Source: CAVURW01 sp963743595 | Lineage (GTDB): Bacteria > Verrucomicrobiota > Verrucomicrobiia > Methylacidiphilales > UBA1321 | Assembly: GCA_963743595.1 (NCBI GenBank) | Contig: CAVURW010000032.1 | Location: 1-32,919 of the forward strand | DNA: 32,919 nucleotides | Reading direction: 5' to 3' | In this document: positions 15,757-24,523 of the stretch, one piece after another | How the letters are laid out: every line of letters starts with the position of its first letter | Numbering within the stretch: the first letter of the stretch is position 1 | Notes under the pieces: generated by a model | What the model was told of the DNA's origin: nothing | Databases searched by the model: none | The model's input: only the letters and a program-made list of their open reading frames with translations | Made by a program: the position numbers and the translations under genes

Positions 15757-18700
15757 TTTTAGTTAGCCACCGGAAGGAGATAATCTTGAAACGTCGGCCA
15801 AAAATAGCGTTGGCTTTCGTTAATCCACTGACAGTACCACTAATTGAAGGTGTAACGCTGCTATTCGATTCGGTATTTGTAGCCGAGGGGTTTGGATCGT
15901 CGTAAGCGTTATTTGAGCCTTTGGCTGAATCCGTATTGCCGTTTTCGGTTGAATACAAGTATTCAGGAACGCGTTGAACTACCGCCTCGCAGTAGGCCTC
16001 CGCATCGGAATTTCCAGTAGCATTGATCGCTTGGCCGTAAGCACGTATGGTAAACGTATCGGATCGGGCGGTTATGGCGGGAGCGATGGCCTGAACGATA
16101 TCGGCCTGGGAGATGGTTCCCGGCATACCGTAATCCGCGTTCGCGGGAGCGGTGGGATTAAGTCCAACGGTAGTTTTGTAGCTCGCCGGAACCGATGTGC
16201 CATTGTATGCGTGCGAGGACATCGTGTAACTGACGGGCACAGATCCCGAGTTGCCTCCGACACCGATGTTATCCAGCGCGGCTTGAAGTGCGCCCGAATT
16301 GGTCAAGTTCGTCGCTGCAGACCCCAGGCGATGGTTCAGGAAGTCGCCGATTGAGAGGAACGGACCCCGGAGTTGAATCTGAGACACTATGTTTTGCGCA
16401 AGAGTGGCAATTTGACCCTGAGACAGTTTGCAGACTCCGTTCCAGAGTGTGTTCGGTGTGGCTGAGCCGAACGTGGTGACCGACGGAAAATTCGGGAAGA
16501 ATGAGTCGGTGGAGCCGAATGCAGGGAAATACTGAGTCAGCTTAGTCGGAATCGCCGTGTTGCTCATGGTGAAGGTGCTGATTCCACTGGAAGAACCACA
16601 CGATGATGACAGGAACGCTTCCCATGCAGGAACGGAGGTGGAGTTGATATTGAAGGCACCATTGATCAAGAGATTTGCTGCGGGCTTACGCAAGTTCGAA
16701 GCGGCAACGTTAGCGAGCTGTAAGTTGGTGATTACGGGGGCTGTGGACGTTTGGCCGGGCTGACTGCGGAAGTAGTAGCTCAAGCGAGCATTGGGCAGGG
16801 GCTGGTTTGCGCTGACATAGGCTTGGTTGAAATTCGTCGGTTTGATTGGCCAGTTGGATGGATCGGTTGCTCCGGCTGGCGGTACGGTCGAAAGGAAGTA
16901 GCCATCAAATAAAGTTTCATTTGAGAGGAAATCATCATCGAGCATCGGAATTGCCCCTTGCGGAGACATGTACGAACCAAACCCAGCGATTGTCGCTGCG
17001 AAGTTCGTGGGAATGTCCACTGGGTAGGAGCCCCCCACCGGATAGAAGGAGAAGCCTTCGTCCTGAATATCGTTATCGTCAAAGTTATTCTCCTTATAGA
17101 AGGGATTCATGTTTTTAAACTGGCCTAGCGAGATGAGGGGCTGACGCGGAATTGACTTCAAAATCACGATTGCTTGTTTGGCTCCACCTCTCCCTACGGA
17201 ATCGGGTTGCCAGTAGGTATCGGTCACTGAGGCTGGAGCGGCTGGTACGACGTTAAAGCCAGCTTGGCTCCAGGAGAGTCCACTGTAGAGCACGCCGGTG
17301 TTCCCGAAGTCGCGCATCATCCCATTGGTCTCGTTATCGAGAGGATTGTAGATGGTTCCGCCGGCAGCGAAACCAGGTGTTGCCGTGCCGGTGATCCCTG
17401 CGTTAGTTCCTAAATTAGCCGAGGGAGAGTTGTATCCCGTAAGGCGGTCGACGAAAAGAGATAGGGGAACGGATGTGGCGAGCAGCGAGGTCGGCGAGAG
17501 GTGCGAAATGGGGTTGCTCGATTGAAGCGCCGCTTTTTGGTTCAGGGCGGGAGGCTGGGGTCGATAGATGTTGTTGTTACTTCCCGTTACTGGCCACTTG
17601 AAGAAACTGATCACGTTCTCACGTAAATTGTTTGTTTCCAGTGTGGTGCCACCGGTTATTGTAATGGTGTCCTTGGTGGGATCGGCGAGCATTTGGGTCA
17701 ATATGGTGCTCTTGATGTAGTTATTAGGACTGTAGTTTGAAACCAGATTGACAGAGGCTTTCGTGCAAGAAACTCCAAGACTTTGAACGGCAGCAGTGGA
17801 GTTGGCTGAGTCGGAGAAGGGTTCAGTGTAAACGGTCGTCGTCGTTACGGGGGGCCCTGGGTTTGTGGTGGTAATCGGGTCGCTGTAGGGTTGGGTGCCG
17901 AGATCTGTATCCGCACCTACTCCGTACACACGCAGCTCGCCCGGCATCAGGTCTGGATTGGTCGCGGCGCTATTGGTGGGGTCAGAGGCAATACCGGCGG
18001 AACAACTCAGCTGGACAATGTAACCGCCGGGATGGGGGTCACCGGTCGAGGTGAACGTTGCCGTTGTCGAGATGTTCCCGCCGATACCGACCTTTGAACC
18101 CGTCGCCGCGTGGATTTGCACGTCCCACGGATTGTAGAGCACCATCTGCGGACTGTTGTTCATCACGAGATCGTATTGCTGCACGCCAGTAGTCGGGCTG
18201 CCTGGGTCTCTGATAAGTCCGAATTCCGGGGTGTACGTCCAGGCCACCAGTTCTGGGAAGATCGGGTCGATCGTAAAGGTTTCCGTGGAAGCGGAATCCT
18301 GTTCCTGGTAGACCCGCTGTGCAATGACGGGGCTGGTGCCACCACCAACACCGGCCGCGAATTGAGAACCCACTCCTGACGGTCCTGTCGCAGGGGTGCC
18401 GGAAATGGGCGAGGGCATTATGGATTTGTAGAGGTTATAATATAGGAATAACGAATCCCAGCGAAGACCATCAAAAGTGACCCCGCCAGCATTGCTCCCG
18501 ATGGAAGTAATCAGAGTGTTACCTCCGACACAGTCCGCAGCGCTGCTTTTTCCGATCCCATTAGCGCTAAACAGCTTGCGGCCCGGTTCCCCAACCAGAT
18601 CGCCAAATTGATTGATGTATAGGGTCTGATTTTCAAGGCCGGCAGTCAGGTCTTTACGGAGTCCACCGTTAAAATTATCGGCCAAAATCCCGTAGCTGTT

Positions 18701-19930
18701 CACCGTGAAGTCCGAGGAGTATTTCCAAGTATTCGCGGAGAAATCGGACCAACTGCTTGAAGCGTTGTCCGCGTAGGTCAGGGACGCTAATGTCGGTGCG
18801 AATAAACTGTTTCCCCGGATATCAACGGCCGATGTAGCTCCGAATCCGCCACCTGTATTTTGGTTAAGAGCCAGACTCGCATCGGTGCTTTGTGCTGCAG
18901 AAAAATGGCCCTGGTAGCGAAGGTAACCGCCATTGGCTGAGGCATCGGTCGGGCTGGGGTTTTGTGCAAGGACAGGATCGGTAATGTTGGGCTTCGCTTT
19001 GATGCCTTCATCCGAAATGTAATAGGCAAAGGCACCCGTGGTGACCTTGGCACTTGAAGATGGATTAACCGCGACAATCGGAACAACAGGTGCCGAAATT
19101 GAGCTGGATGTGGCTTTGAGATTCGTGTTCGCGTTTGTGGCGGCATTGATCGAGCTGATCAGTGTCACAAACTGCGTGGGCAGAGTCTTGGTTGGTCCGG
19201 ACAGCACGGGAATATTGAAGTTAGTGATCTGATTTGAAAGCGATTGTGTCGGATCTGGGCTTCCGGAAACGTAGCCATATGGCCACGAAATGAGCCAAGA
19301 GACATTGCCCCCCATCTGTCCGGTAACATTGTTCGAGTAGAGCTGCGCGCGATTCGGGTAGGCTAACGGAGTCAGTGGAGTGGAGGAAGGATTAGCGTTG
19401 TTCGTCGCACCACTGGGCAGGACGTCGTAATAGAGAAACGACGAACCGGGGGAGATGTTACCTGAACCTGCCGGTACCGAGTACGTGGTGCTGCAATCTG
19501 GGTTTAGGACGAATCCATTTCCAGCGCAGCCCGAGAAGTCGTTACTCGTGTTCATCCAGACACCTGTCCAAAACGATTGGCCCGAATCGGTGGCCGGGGC
19601 GTCCGTGCCATAGCCGAGTTTTGTCGGCTCGAGCGGCGTACCGGCGGTGGCATTGCTCAGAATATCTGCACGCGCAGTAACCCGCCGATCAGGGCCGGCA
19701 GCGACTTGGAGCTGATCGAGAGCTTGAGAGAGACCAAAGAGTGCATTCTGACGAGCGACGTCTTGGCGAGCGGCGTTGTACTGGGATTGCTGCTCGATTT
19801 CCACCAGTACGGCCGAAGCAACGACCAGGATGGTGAGGAGGCTGACGACTAGAAGTGAAGCGAGAAGGACGAAGCCGCGACGGCCCGTTTTCCGAGGGAA
19901 TTTAAGACGTTTGTGGGGCGATGGGGTCAT
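15746..19930 (-). CDS. Verru_Chthon cassette protein A-like giant pseudopilin
   Basis: 1394 residues from the ATG at 19930 (a GTG at 19954 would add 8). A basic leader ends in GRRG-F (19/20), followed by VLLASLLVVSLLTILVVASAV and EIEQQSQYNAARQDVARQNALFGL, the layout of GspK/PilX-type pseudopilins that lack Glu5. The following ~1300 residues are Asn/Ser/Thr/Gly-rich with extended beta-type sequence. They end in FGRRFKIISFRWLTKNEL, which I recognise as the C-terminus of Verru_Chthon cassette protein A. By analogy it is processed by a prepilin peptidase and exposed outside the inner membrane, but its job is not known. The usual cassette partners vB, vC and vD (small pilin-like proteins) are not adjacent. 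A secreted-protein gene overlaps its stop instead. Confidence 0.85.
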   Translation of the reverse strand: MTPSPHKRLKFPRKTGRRGFVLLASLLVVSLLTILVVASAVLVEIEQQSQYNAARQDVARQNALFGLSQALDQLQVAAGPDRRVTARADILSNATAGTPLEPTKLGYGTDAPATDSGQSFWTGVWMNTSNDFSGCAGNGFVLNPDCSTTYSVPAGSGNISPGSSFLYYDVLPSGATNNANPSSTPLTPLAYPNRAQLYSNNVTGQMGGNVSWLISWPYGYVSGSPDPTQSLSNQITNFNIPVLSGPTKTLPTQFVTLISSINAATNANTNLKATSSSISAPVVPIVAVNPSSSAKVTTGAFAYYISDEGIKAKPNITDPVLAQNPSPTDASANGGYLRYQGHFSAAQSTDASLALNQNTGGGFGATSAVDIRGNSLFAPTLASLTYADNASSSWSDFSANTWKYSSDFTVNSYGILADNFNGGLRKDLTAGLENQTLYINQFGDLVGEPGRKLFSANGIGKSSAADCVGGNTLITSIGSNAGGVTFDGLRWDSLFLYYNLYKSIMPSPISGTPATGPSGVGSQFAAGVGGGTSPVIAQRVYQEQDSASTETFTIDPIFPELVAWTYTPEFGLIRDPGSPTTGVQQYDLVMNNSPQMVLYNPWDVQIHAATGSKVGIGGNISTTATFTSTGDPHPGGYIVQLSCSAGIASDPTNSAATNPDLMPGELRVYGVGADTDLGTQPYSDPITTTNPGPPVTTTTVYTEPFSDSANSTAAVQSLGVSCTKASVNLVSNYSPNNYIKSTILTQMLADPTKDTITITGGTTLETNNLRENVISFFKWPVTGSNNNIYRPQPPALNQKAALQSSNPISHLSPTSLLATSVPLSLFVDRLTGYNSPSANLGTNAGITGTATPGFAAGGTIYNPLDNETNGMMRDFGNTGVLYSGLSWSQAGFNVVPAAPASVTDTYWQPDSVGRGGAKQAIVILKSIPRQPLISLGQFKNMNPFYKENNFDDNDIQDEGFSFYPVGGSYPVDIPTNFAATIAGFGSYMSPQGAIPMLDDDFLSNETLFDGYFLSTVPPAGATDPSNWPIKPTNFNQAYVSANQPLPNARLSYYFRSQPGQTSTAPVITNLQLANVAASNLRKPAANLLINGAFNINSTSVPAWEAFLSSSCGSSSGISTFTMSNTAIPTKLTQYFPAFGSTDSFFPNFPSVTTFGSATPNTLWNGVCKLSQGQIATLAQNIVSQIQLRGPFLSIGDFLNHRLGSAATNLTNSGALQAALDNIGVGGNSGSVPVSYTMSSHAYNGTSVPASYKTTVGLNPTAPANADYGMPGTISQADIVQAIAPAITARSDTFTIRAYGQAINATGNSDAEAYCEAVVQRVPEYLYSTENGNTDSAKGSNNAYDDPNPSATNTESNSSVTPSISGTVSGLTKANAIFGRRFKIISFRWLTKNEL

Positions 19931-20122
19931 ACGAAAAAGAGGTAACGGAGACACCGATTCCGCAGTGAAGCGAACTATTGCAGTGTAAGGTACTCCTCCT
20001 GTTTCACTTAATCAAGGCCAATGTGTAATAAGCTGTAACCGTCTCGTGAAAACGCGGTTCGACAGCCGATTTCAAAGAAGGCCTTTTCCGTGATTCAGTT
20101 GTGATTCAATCCAACTGCGCGT

Positions 20123-20338
20123 TTATCCGCCCGCGACGACCCGGATGAACTCGAGTCGATCCCCATGCTGCAGCGTTTGGCTGGGCCATTGAGCGCGAGG
20201 AAGAGCGGTGAGGTTGAGTTCAACCAAGATCTGTCGGGGCGCGATCTGGAATTGTTCAGCGAGCTGGCCGATGGTGAGGGTGGCGGAGATTTGCTGCGGC
20301 TTGCCGTTGAGAAAGATGGTGATGGCAGATTGGGGCAT
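20123..20338 (-). CDS. thiS: Sulfur carrier protein ThiS
   Basis: 71 residues from the ATG at 20338. Ubiquitin-like fold pattern: AITIFLNGKPQQI, then TIGQLAEQF, VELNLTALPRAQW, and GDRLEFIRVVAGG with the essential C-terminal Gly-Gly. The tail is adenylated and thiocarboxylated to donate sulfur for the thiazole of thiamine. An in-frame ATG at 20395 would overlap the glycosyltransferase end by 32 bases and add a basic segment not typical of ThiS, so the shorter start is preferred; it leaves a 25-base gap to the upstream stop. thiG, thiF and thiH are not in the window. Confidence 0.9.
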   Translation of the reverse strand: MPQSAITIFLNGKPQQISATLTIGQLAEQFQIAPRQILVELNLTALPRAQWPSQTLQHGDRLEFIRVVAGG

Positions 20339-20363
20339 CGGCAGGAGTATCGGGCGGAGATTG

Positions 20364-21569
20364 TTACGCCGCAGTGAGCGTCCCGTTCGGCTCATCGGCG
20401 CTAGCCCGCATCGTCTCTGGCGTGACGATAGCTCTCTGGGTGAGCGGCAGGTGCAAGAGCGTGTTCACGATTGTTTGAGCCGCGAAGGGGTGGCTATAGA
20501 GTTTCATTCGCTCGCTCATGGCGGCGAGTCGGGTGGGATCGCTCAAGAGCTGGTCGATTTTATACGGCAGCGTGGTGAACTCGTTGCACTTGATCGCCAA
20601 GCCCTTTTCGAGCAGGTGATCGGAGTTGCGCTCTTCCTGGCCGGGGATGGGTGAGATAATCGCCATGGGCAGACGGCACGAAAGCGCTTCTGCCGTGGTG
20701 AGGCCACCTGGTTTCCCGATGAAGAGGTCAGCAGCCTTCATCCACCGATGCATTTCTGTGGTGAACCCGATAATACGAAACGTGAGGTGTGGACAGCTCG
20801 CCATGAGAGCTTCAGAGCGCTTCTCCATTTTGGCGAGTAACTGCGGATTTTTTCCGCAAATGATCACGGCCTGAGCCGGATTCTGGAGCTTGGCCAGTCC
20901 CTCCAGCACCGCTTCTGCCGGGCTGACGCCGAGTGCACCGCCGGAGACGAGGAGCAGCGGTCGATCAGGATCGAGCCCCATCTCACGGCGCAAGACCCCC
21001 TTGTCACATTTCTTCGAGAATTCAGGGTCGACCGGAATGCCGCTGACCGTAATGTGCTCGCCCGGAAGTCCCAGCGCTTCCAAGTGAACTTTACTCTCTT
21101 CCAGCGCAACGAAATAACGGTGGAATGTGCGACAAAGCCACATGGCATGCACGTCCATATCGGTTACGACAATGGAGAGTCGGGCATTGAGTTTGCCTGT
21201 GCTGATGAGGTAGGAAATGATTTCCGCCGGCATGAAATGGGTGCAGACGGTGATGTCCGGATCGAATTTCTTAATATAGCGTTCCAGCGGGCCGGTGCTG
21301 AGGCGATCCAACATCAGCCGCATCCGGTCGGTGCGCCATGGCTCGTCGCTGGTTCGGTAGACCCAGCCGAGCAGGGCGGGGGCCTTGATGACCAGTTGAT
21401 TGTAGAGGCGCGAATAGAAATCGCGAAAGAGCTTATTCGTGTAGATGAGCGCATCGATGTGCCGGACCTCCTCTACGTCCGGTTGCTCGCGAAACACCTT
21501 CTCCAGAGCCTCTGCGGCGCGGATGTGGCCGGTGCCGGCACTGGTGGAGAGGATGAGGACGCGCTTCAT
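20364..21569 (-). CDS. MGDG synthase/UgtP-type glycosyltransferase (GT28 family)
   Basis: 401 residues. The N-terminal Rossmann half starts MKRVLILSTSAGTGHIRAAEAL, with the GTGH loop of the MGDG-synthase N-domain; THFMPAEIISYL and VVTDMDVHAMWL follow. The C-terminal half carries LLVSGGALGVSPAEAVLEGL and the nucleotide-sugar-binding KPGGLTTAEALSCRLP with PIPGQEERNSDHLLEKG, as in MurG and UgtP. Relatives transfer glucose or galactose from UDP-sugar to diacylglycerol at the cytoplasmic membrane face; donor and acceptor here are not determined. It is the first gene of the minus-strand run and diverges from the LolD-like gene across a ~100-base spacer. Confidence 0.88.
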   Translation of the reverse strand: MKRVLILSTSAGTGHIRAAEALEKVFREQPDVEEVRHIDALIYTNKLFRDFYSRLYNQLVIKAPALLGWVYRTSDEPWRTDRMRLMLDRLSTGPLERYIKKFDPDITVCTHFMPAEIISYLISTGKLNARLSIVVTDMDVHAMWLCRTFHRYFVALEESKVHLEALGLPGEHITVSGIPVDPEFSKKCDKGVLRREMGLDPDRPLLLVSGGALGVSPAEAVLEGLAKLQNPAQAVIICGKNPQLLAKMEKRSEALMASCPHLTFRIIGFTTEMHRWMKAADLFIGKPGGLTTAEALSCRLPMAIISPIPGQEERNSDHLLEKGLAIKCNEFTTLPYKIDQLLSDPTRLAAMSERMKLYSHPFAAQTIVNTLLHLPLTQRAIVTPETMRASADEPNGTLTAA

Positions 21570-21671
21570 ACGAGTAGCGGGAGTCTCGAAGTTTTAGCTA
21601 GCGAAGGGAAGACAAATTGCCCCGGTGGCCTGCTGACAAAACAAAATCGTTGTCGCTCCCCCCGCCATTTT

Positions 21672-22367
21672 ATGGCACAACCCGACGTCCGTCCATTTTT
21701 CATGCAGCCGCTTCTGCAATGTCGTTCCCTCAAAAAAAGCTTCCGCCTCGGCGGCGAAGCGCTGACGATTCTCCACGAAATCGATTTGGAGTTTCATCCG
21801 AACACGTGGACGACAATTCAAGGCGCGTCCGGCTCAGGTAAGAGCACGTTGTTGCAGATTCTCGGCGGACTGGAGTCTCCCGATTCCGGCACGATTCTCT
21901 GGAACGATCAATCGATCTACGGTTGGCCGCGCAATCGTCTGGCGCAATGGCGTAATCAATCGGTCGGATTCGTTTTCCAGGCGTATCACCTGTTGCCAGA
22001 GCTAACGGCTTTGCAGAACGTGGAGCTTCCCGCGCGACTCGGTCGCCGACCGGATTCGGCGAAAAGCACTGCGCTGCTGGAGCAGGTGGGCCTTGCGCAC
22101 CGGATGAATCATCGCCCCGCGCAGCTCTCGGGCGGCGAGCAACAACGGGTTGCCATCGCCCGCGCCCTTCGCAACGATCCGGCCCTGCTTTTGGCCGATG
22201 AACCGACCGGGAATCTCGATCAAAACACCGGCTCCGAGATCATCGCACTGCTCCGCGATCTAACCACCAAACGGCAACTCTGCGTCGTGCTGGTCACTCA
22301 CGACGATCAAATCGCGCAGCTCGGCAATCAAAAGCTGCACTTGCGCCTGGGCAAGTTGGTGGCGTAA
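21672..22367 (+). CDS. ABC transporter ATPase, LolD/MacB-like
   Basis: 231 residues from the ATG at 21672; an ATG at 21702 is an alternative, and neither has a clear Shine-Dalgarno. The frame stays open far upstream, but that part is antisense to the glycosyltransferase. Walker A GASGSGKST (residues 51-59), Q-loop VFQAYHLLPELTALQNV, signature LSGGEQQRVAIARAL, Walker B LLLADEPTGNLD and H-loop VTHD are all intact. The LLPELTALQNVELP and DEPTGNLD wording matches the LolD/MacB/FtsE class, which drives lipoprotein release or envelope export. No permease gene (LolC/E, MacB) is adjacent: the next gene is convergent. The partner must be encoded elsewhere. Confidence 0.88.
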   Translation: MAQPDVRPFFMQPLLQCRSLKKSFRLGGEALTILHEIDLEFHPNTWTTIQGASGSGKSTLLQILGGLESPDSGTILWNDQSIYGWPRNRLAQWRNQSVGFVFQAYHLLPELTALQNVELPARLGRRPDSAKSTALLEQVGLAHRMNHRPAQLSGGEQQRVAIARALRNDPALLLADEPTGNLDQNTGSEIIALLRDLTTKRQLCVVLVTHDDQIAQLGNQKLHLRLGKLVA

Positions 22368-22378
22368 TCAAAGGGGAA

Positions 22379-23359
22379 TTACTTCGCGTCATCGGTCGTC
22401 ACCAGAACTGTGGCCAGAACGATGAGCCCGCCGCCTAGCCAAATCATTCCGCTGAGCTGTTCGTTTGCGTAATGGACGCCCGTCCACAAGGAAAGCCAGC
22501 CGGGTATAAATGTTGCGAGAATGGCGGCGATTACGGGTTCGGAGCAATAAATCATGCTCGCCTCGACAGCGCTCACCTTGGGTTGCCAAGCGTTCATGAT
22601 GTAGTAGGGGGCAACGGTGCAAAAGACGACCATAGTCGCCACCAGTTCTTTGATGGGCCAGCCCGAATACAGATCACCCCAGGGCACCGTTCCGCCTCCG
22701 AAGTACATCGCCATGATCCAGTAGTTCAGCGTCATGAGACCGAACATGAGTAACGTGACGATTACCGTTCGGTTACCTTTGTAAATCGGGCGGTTCACCC
22801 AAAGAATTTGCCCGGCGATAAAGAGAGCTGAAATGATCGTCACGATTTCTCCAGGCCCGAGTTTCAAGTGGGCGATCAACTCCGGGCTTAACAGCGCAGC
22901 ACCGACCAAAACCAGCGCACAACTGATCATCACGCGCGTGCTCGGCAACTTGCCCACACCGATCGCAACGAGCAACGGCACAAAGAGCGAGTAAAGCTGG
23001 CTTAAAAACGCGACGATTGAGGAGTCTGTCCAACGCAATGCGAGCATCTGAAATAAGAGAACCATCGTCGAGAAGAGACCCAGCCCAATTCCCTGGCTCA
23101 GCTCCAAACGGGTAATTCGCATGAGATCCCGAGCTTGCCAGAGCAGCAGAATCAAAAAGGCCATTCCAAAGCGCATCGAGTTGGCCGCGCAGACCAGTTC
23201 TTGATCGCTGATCGTGGGGGCCATTTGAGCTTGCAGCATCTGGGCACCTTTTGGCAGCGGGAAGCACAAGGCCCACAGGACGGTGGAAAAAATCAAAATA
23301 ACCCGAGCGAGGCGCACCGTCGGAACGGAATACCCACCGGAAGAGGTGCGAGTAGACAT
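22379..23359 (-). CDS. DMT-superfamily (EamA) transporter
   Basis: 326 residues from the ATG at 23359; an upstream TTG at 23404 would extend into the regulatory spacer. About ten hydrophobic helices in two EamA repeats: the first begins RLARVILIFSTVLWALCFPLPKG, the second near ELIAHLKLGPGEIVTIISALFIAG. Typical EamA wording includes SSIVAFLSQLYSLFVPLLVAI and PKVSAVEASMIYCSEPVIAAILATFI. The family exports amino acids or other small metabolites, or takes up nucleotide sugars; the substrate is unknown. It is transcribed divergently from a LysR regulator, which suggests control by that regulator. Confidence 0.87.
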   Translation of the reverse strand: MSTRTSSGGYSVPTVRLARVILIFSTVLWALCFPLPKGAQMLQAQMAPTISDQELVCAANSMRFGMAFLILLLWQARDLMRITRLELSQGIGLGLFSTMVLLFQMLALRWTDSSIVAFLSQLYSLFVPLLVAIGVGKLPSTRVMISCALVLVGAALLSPELIAHLKLGPGEIVTIISALFIAGQILWVNRPIYKGNRTVIVTLLMFGLMTLNYWIMAMYFGGGTVPWGDLYSGWPIKELVATMVVFCTVAPYYIMNAWQPKVSAVEASMIYCSEPVIAAILATFIPGWLSLWTGVHYANEQLSGMIWLGGGLIVLATVLVTTDDAK

Positions 23360-23426
23360 AAGACCAATCTCGTTCAGACTCCATCCCTGAGCTACAAAAA
23401 GCAACCCTCATGGGGGCAAAAAATTC

Positions 23427-23471
23427 CGTTACCGAAAAAATATGTGAGAAATCCAAACTATTTTCGTAACG
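23427..23471. promoter_or_regulatory. Inverted repeat in the EamA/LysR divergent spacer (possible LysR operator)
   Basis: CGTTACCGAAAA (23427-23438) and TTTTCGTAACG (23461-23471) are inverted arms, matching except for one extra C, separated by 22 A/T-rich bases. It lies 67 bases upstream of the transporter ATG and 38 bases upstream of the regulator ATG, in the only spacer between them. LysR regulators typically bind such dyads in a divergent promoter. Function is inferred. Confidence 0.5.
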
Positions 23472-23509
23472 CTATTTGACGAGGCATTAGAGCGGCTTAT
23501 TATTAGGAT

Positions 23510-24481
23510 ATGCAAGTCGAGTCCTTCAAAGTTTTTCGCGATCTAGTTGAAACCCAAAGCTTTAGCAAAGCCGCTGCGCTGAACTTCATTACGCAGTCAG
23601 CGGTGAGTCAGCAAATCCGCGCCATGGAGGATCGCTTCCATGTCCCGCTGATTGAACGAAGCAACAAACGCTTCGGTCTCACGCGGGAGGGTCAGCTTTT
23701 GTATGAAACGAGCAAGGAGATCATTTTCCATTTCGATACGCTCCAGCACCAGCTCGCGGAGATGCGGAATATTGTCACCGGCAGTCTCCGAGTGAGCACG
23801 GTCTACTCCATCGGTCTGCACGAATTGCCACCCTACCTGAAGCGTTTTCTCAAGGAGTACCCTACAGTGAATGTTCATGTGGAATACCGCCGCTCGAACC
23901 AAGTGTACGATGAGGTGCTTGAGGGAATGAGCGATATCGGGCTCGTCGCGTTCCCCACCGCTCGCAAATCGCTCAAAATTGAGCCATTCCGCAAAGATCG
24001 TCTGGTCTTGATCTGCGCACCGGAGCATCGCCTCAGCCAGGAGTCTGAAGTTGAGATTAAGAACCTCGCTTTCGAAAAGTTCATCGCGTTTGAACCGGAC
24101 ATCCCAACTCGCAAGGCCATCGATAAGATGTTCAAGGAAAACGACTTAGAGCTCAAGCCGATCATGGAGCTGGATAATATCGAGACGGTGAAGCGAGTCG
24201 TTGAAATAGGTTCTGGAATCGCCATTGTCCCGAGAACCACCGTTGAGCAAGAGGTCAATTCCCACACCTTGAAGGCTATTGAATTCGTGGGGCGGCCCTA
24301 TTTCCGCCCGCTCGGGATCATCTACAAATCAGGTCGCGTCCTCTCTCCTGCGATGAAGCGGTTCCTCAAGACGCTGCATGAGGACAGCAACCACGATAAT
24401 CCGCCCCGAGGCGATGAGCCCCACGGACTCAACGGCAAGGCTCCGAAGGAAGCGATAACACCGACAGCGGGAAAGCGGTAG
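23510..24481 (+). CDS. LysR-family transcriptional regulator
   Basis: 323 residues. An N-terminal winged helix-turn-helix covers residues ~1-60 (FKVFRDLVETQSFSKAAALN, TQSAVSQQIRAMEDRF, PLIERSNKRFGLTREGQ). After the linker helix comes a two-lobed substrate-binding domain (GSLRVSTVYSIGLHELPPYL, DIGLVAFPTAR, VVEIGSGIAIVPRTTVEQEV), as in CysB/CbbR-type regulators. A charged tail (~290-323, DNPPRGDEPHGLNGK) is unlike the core family and probably disordered. Divergent from the EamA exporter and likely its regulator. aroC follows 42 bases downstream on the same strand, perhaps sharing its transcript. The effector is not identifiable. Confidence 0.92.
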   Translation: MQVESFKVFRDLVETQSFSKAAALNFITQSAVSQQIRAMEDRFHVPLIERSNKRFGLTREGQLLYETSKEIIFHFDTLQHQLAEMRNIVTGSLRVSTVYSIGLHELPPYLKRFLKEYPTVNVHVEYRRSNQVYDEVLEGMSDIGLVAFPTARKSLKIEPFRKDRLVLICAPEHRLSQESEVEIKNLAFEKFIAFEPDIPTRKAIDKMFKENDLELKPIMELDNIETVKRVVEIGSGIAIVPRTTVEQEVNSHTLKAIEFVGRPYFRPLGIIYKSGRVLSPAMKRFLKTLHEDSNHDNPPRGDEPHGLNGKAPKEAITPTAGKR

Positions 24482-24523
24482 TCGCGGGTTGGCGACCGCA
24501 ATTGACCATGGTACCGTCCTCGG

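Noticed and set aside
19991..20000. Perfect Shine-Dalgarno AGGAGGAG on the minus strand upstream of the vA gene
   Set aside because: No ATG, GTG or TTG lies at usable distance in any frame; the vA starts at 19954 or 19930 are too far away. It may be chance or part of the promoter region.
21054..21671. Long 5' extension of the LolD-like frame
   Set aside because: It is antisense to the well-supported glycosyltransferase gene and has no homology to ABC ATPases; the domain begins after the ATG at 21672.
24476..24497. Hairpin around the LysR stop codon (CGGTagTCGC / GCGACCG) as a terminator
   Set aside because: Imperfect stem and no T tract; aroC may be co-transcribed.
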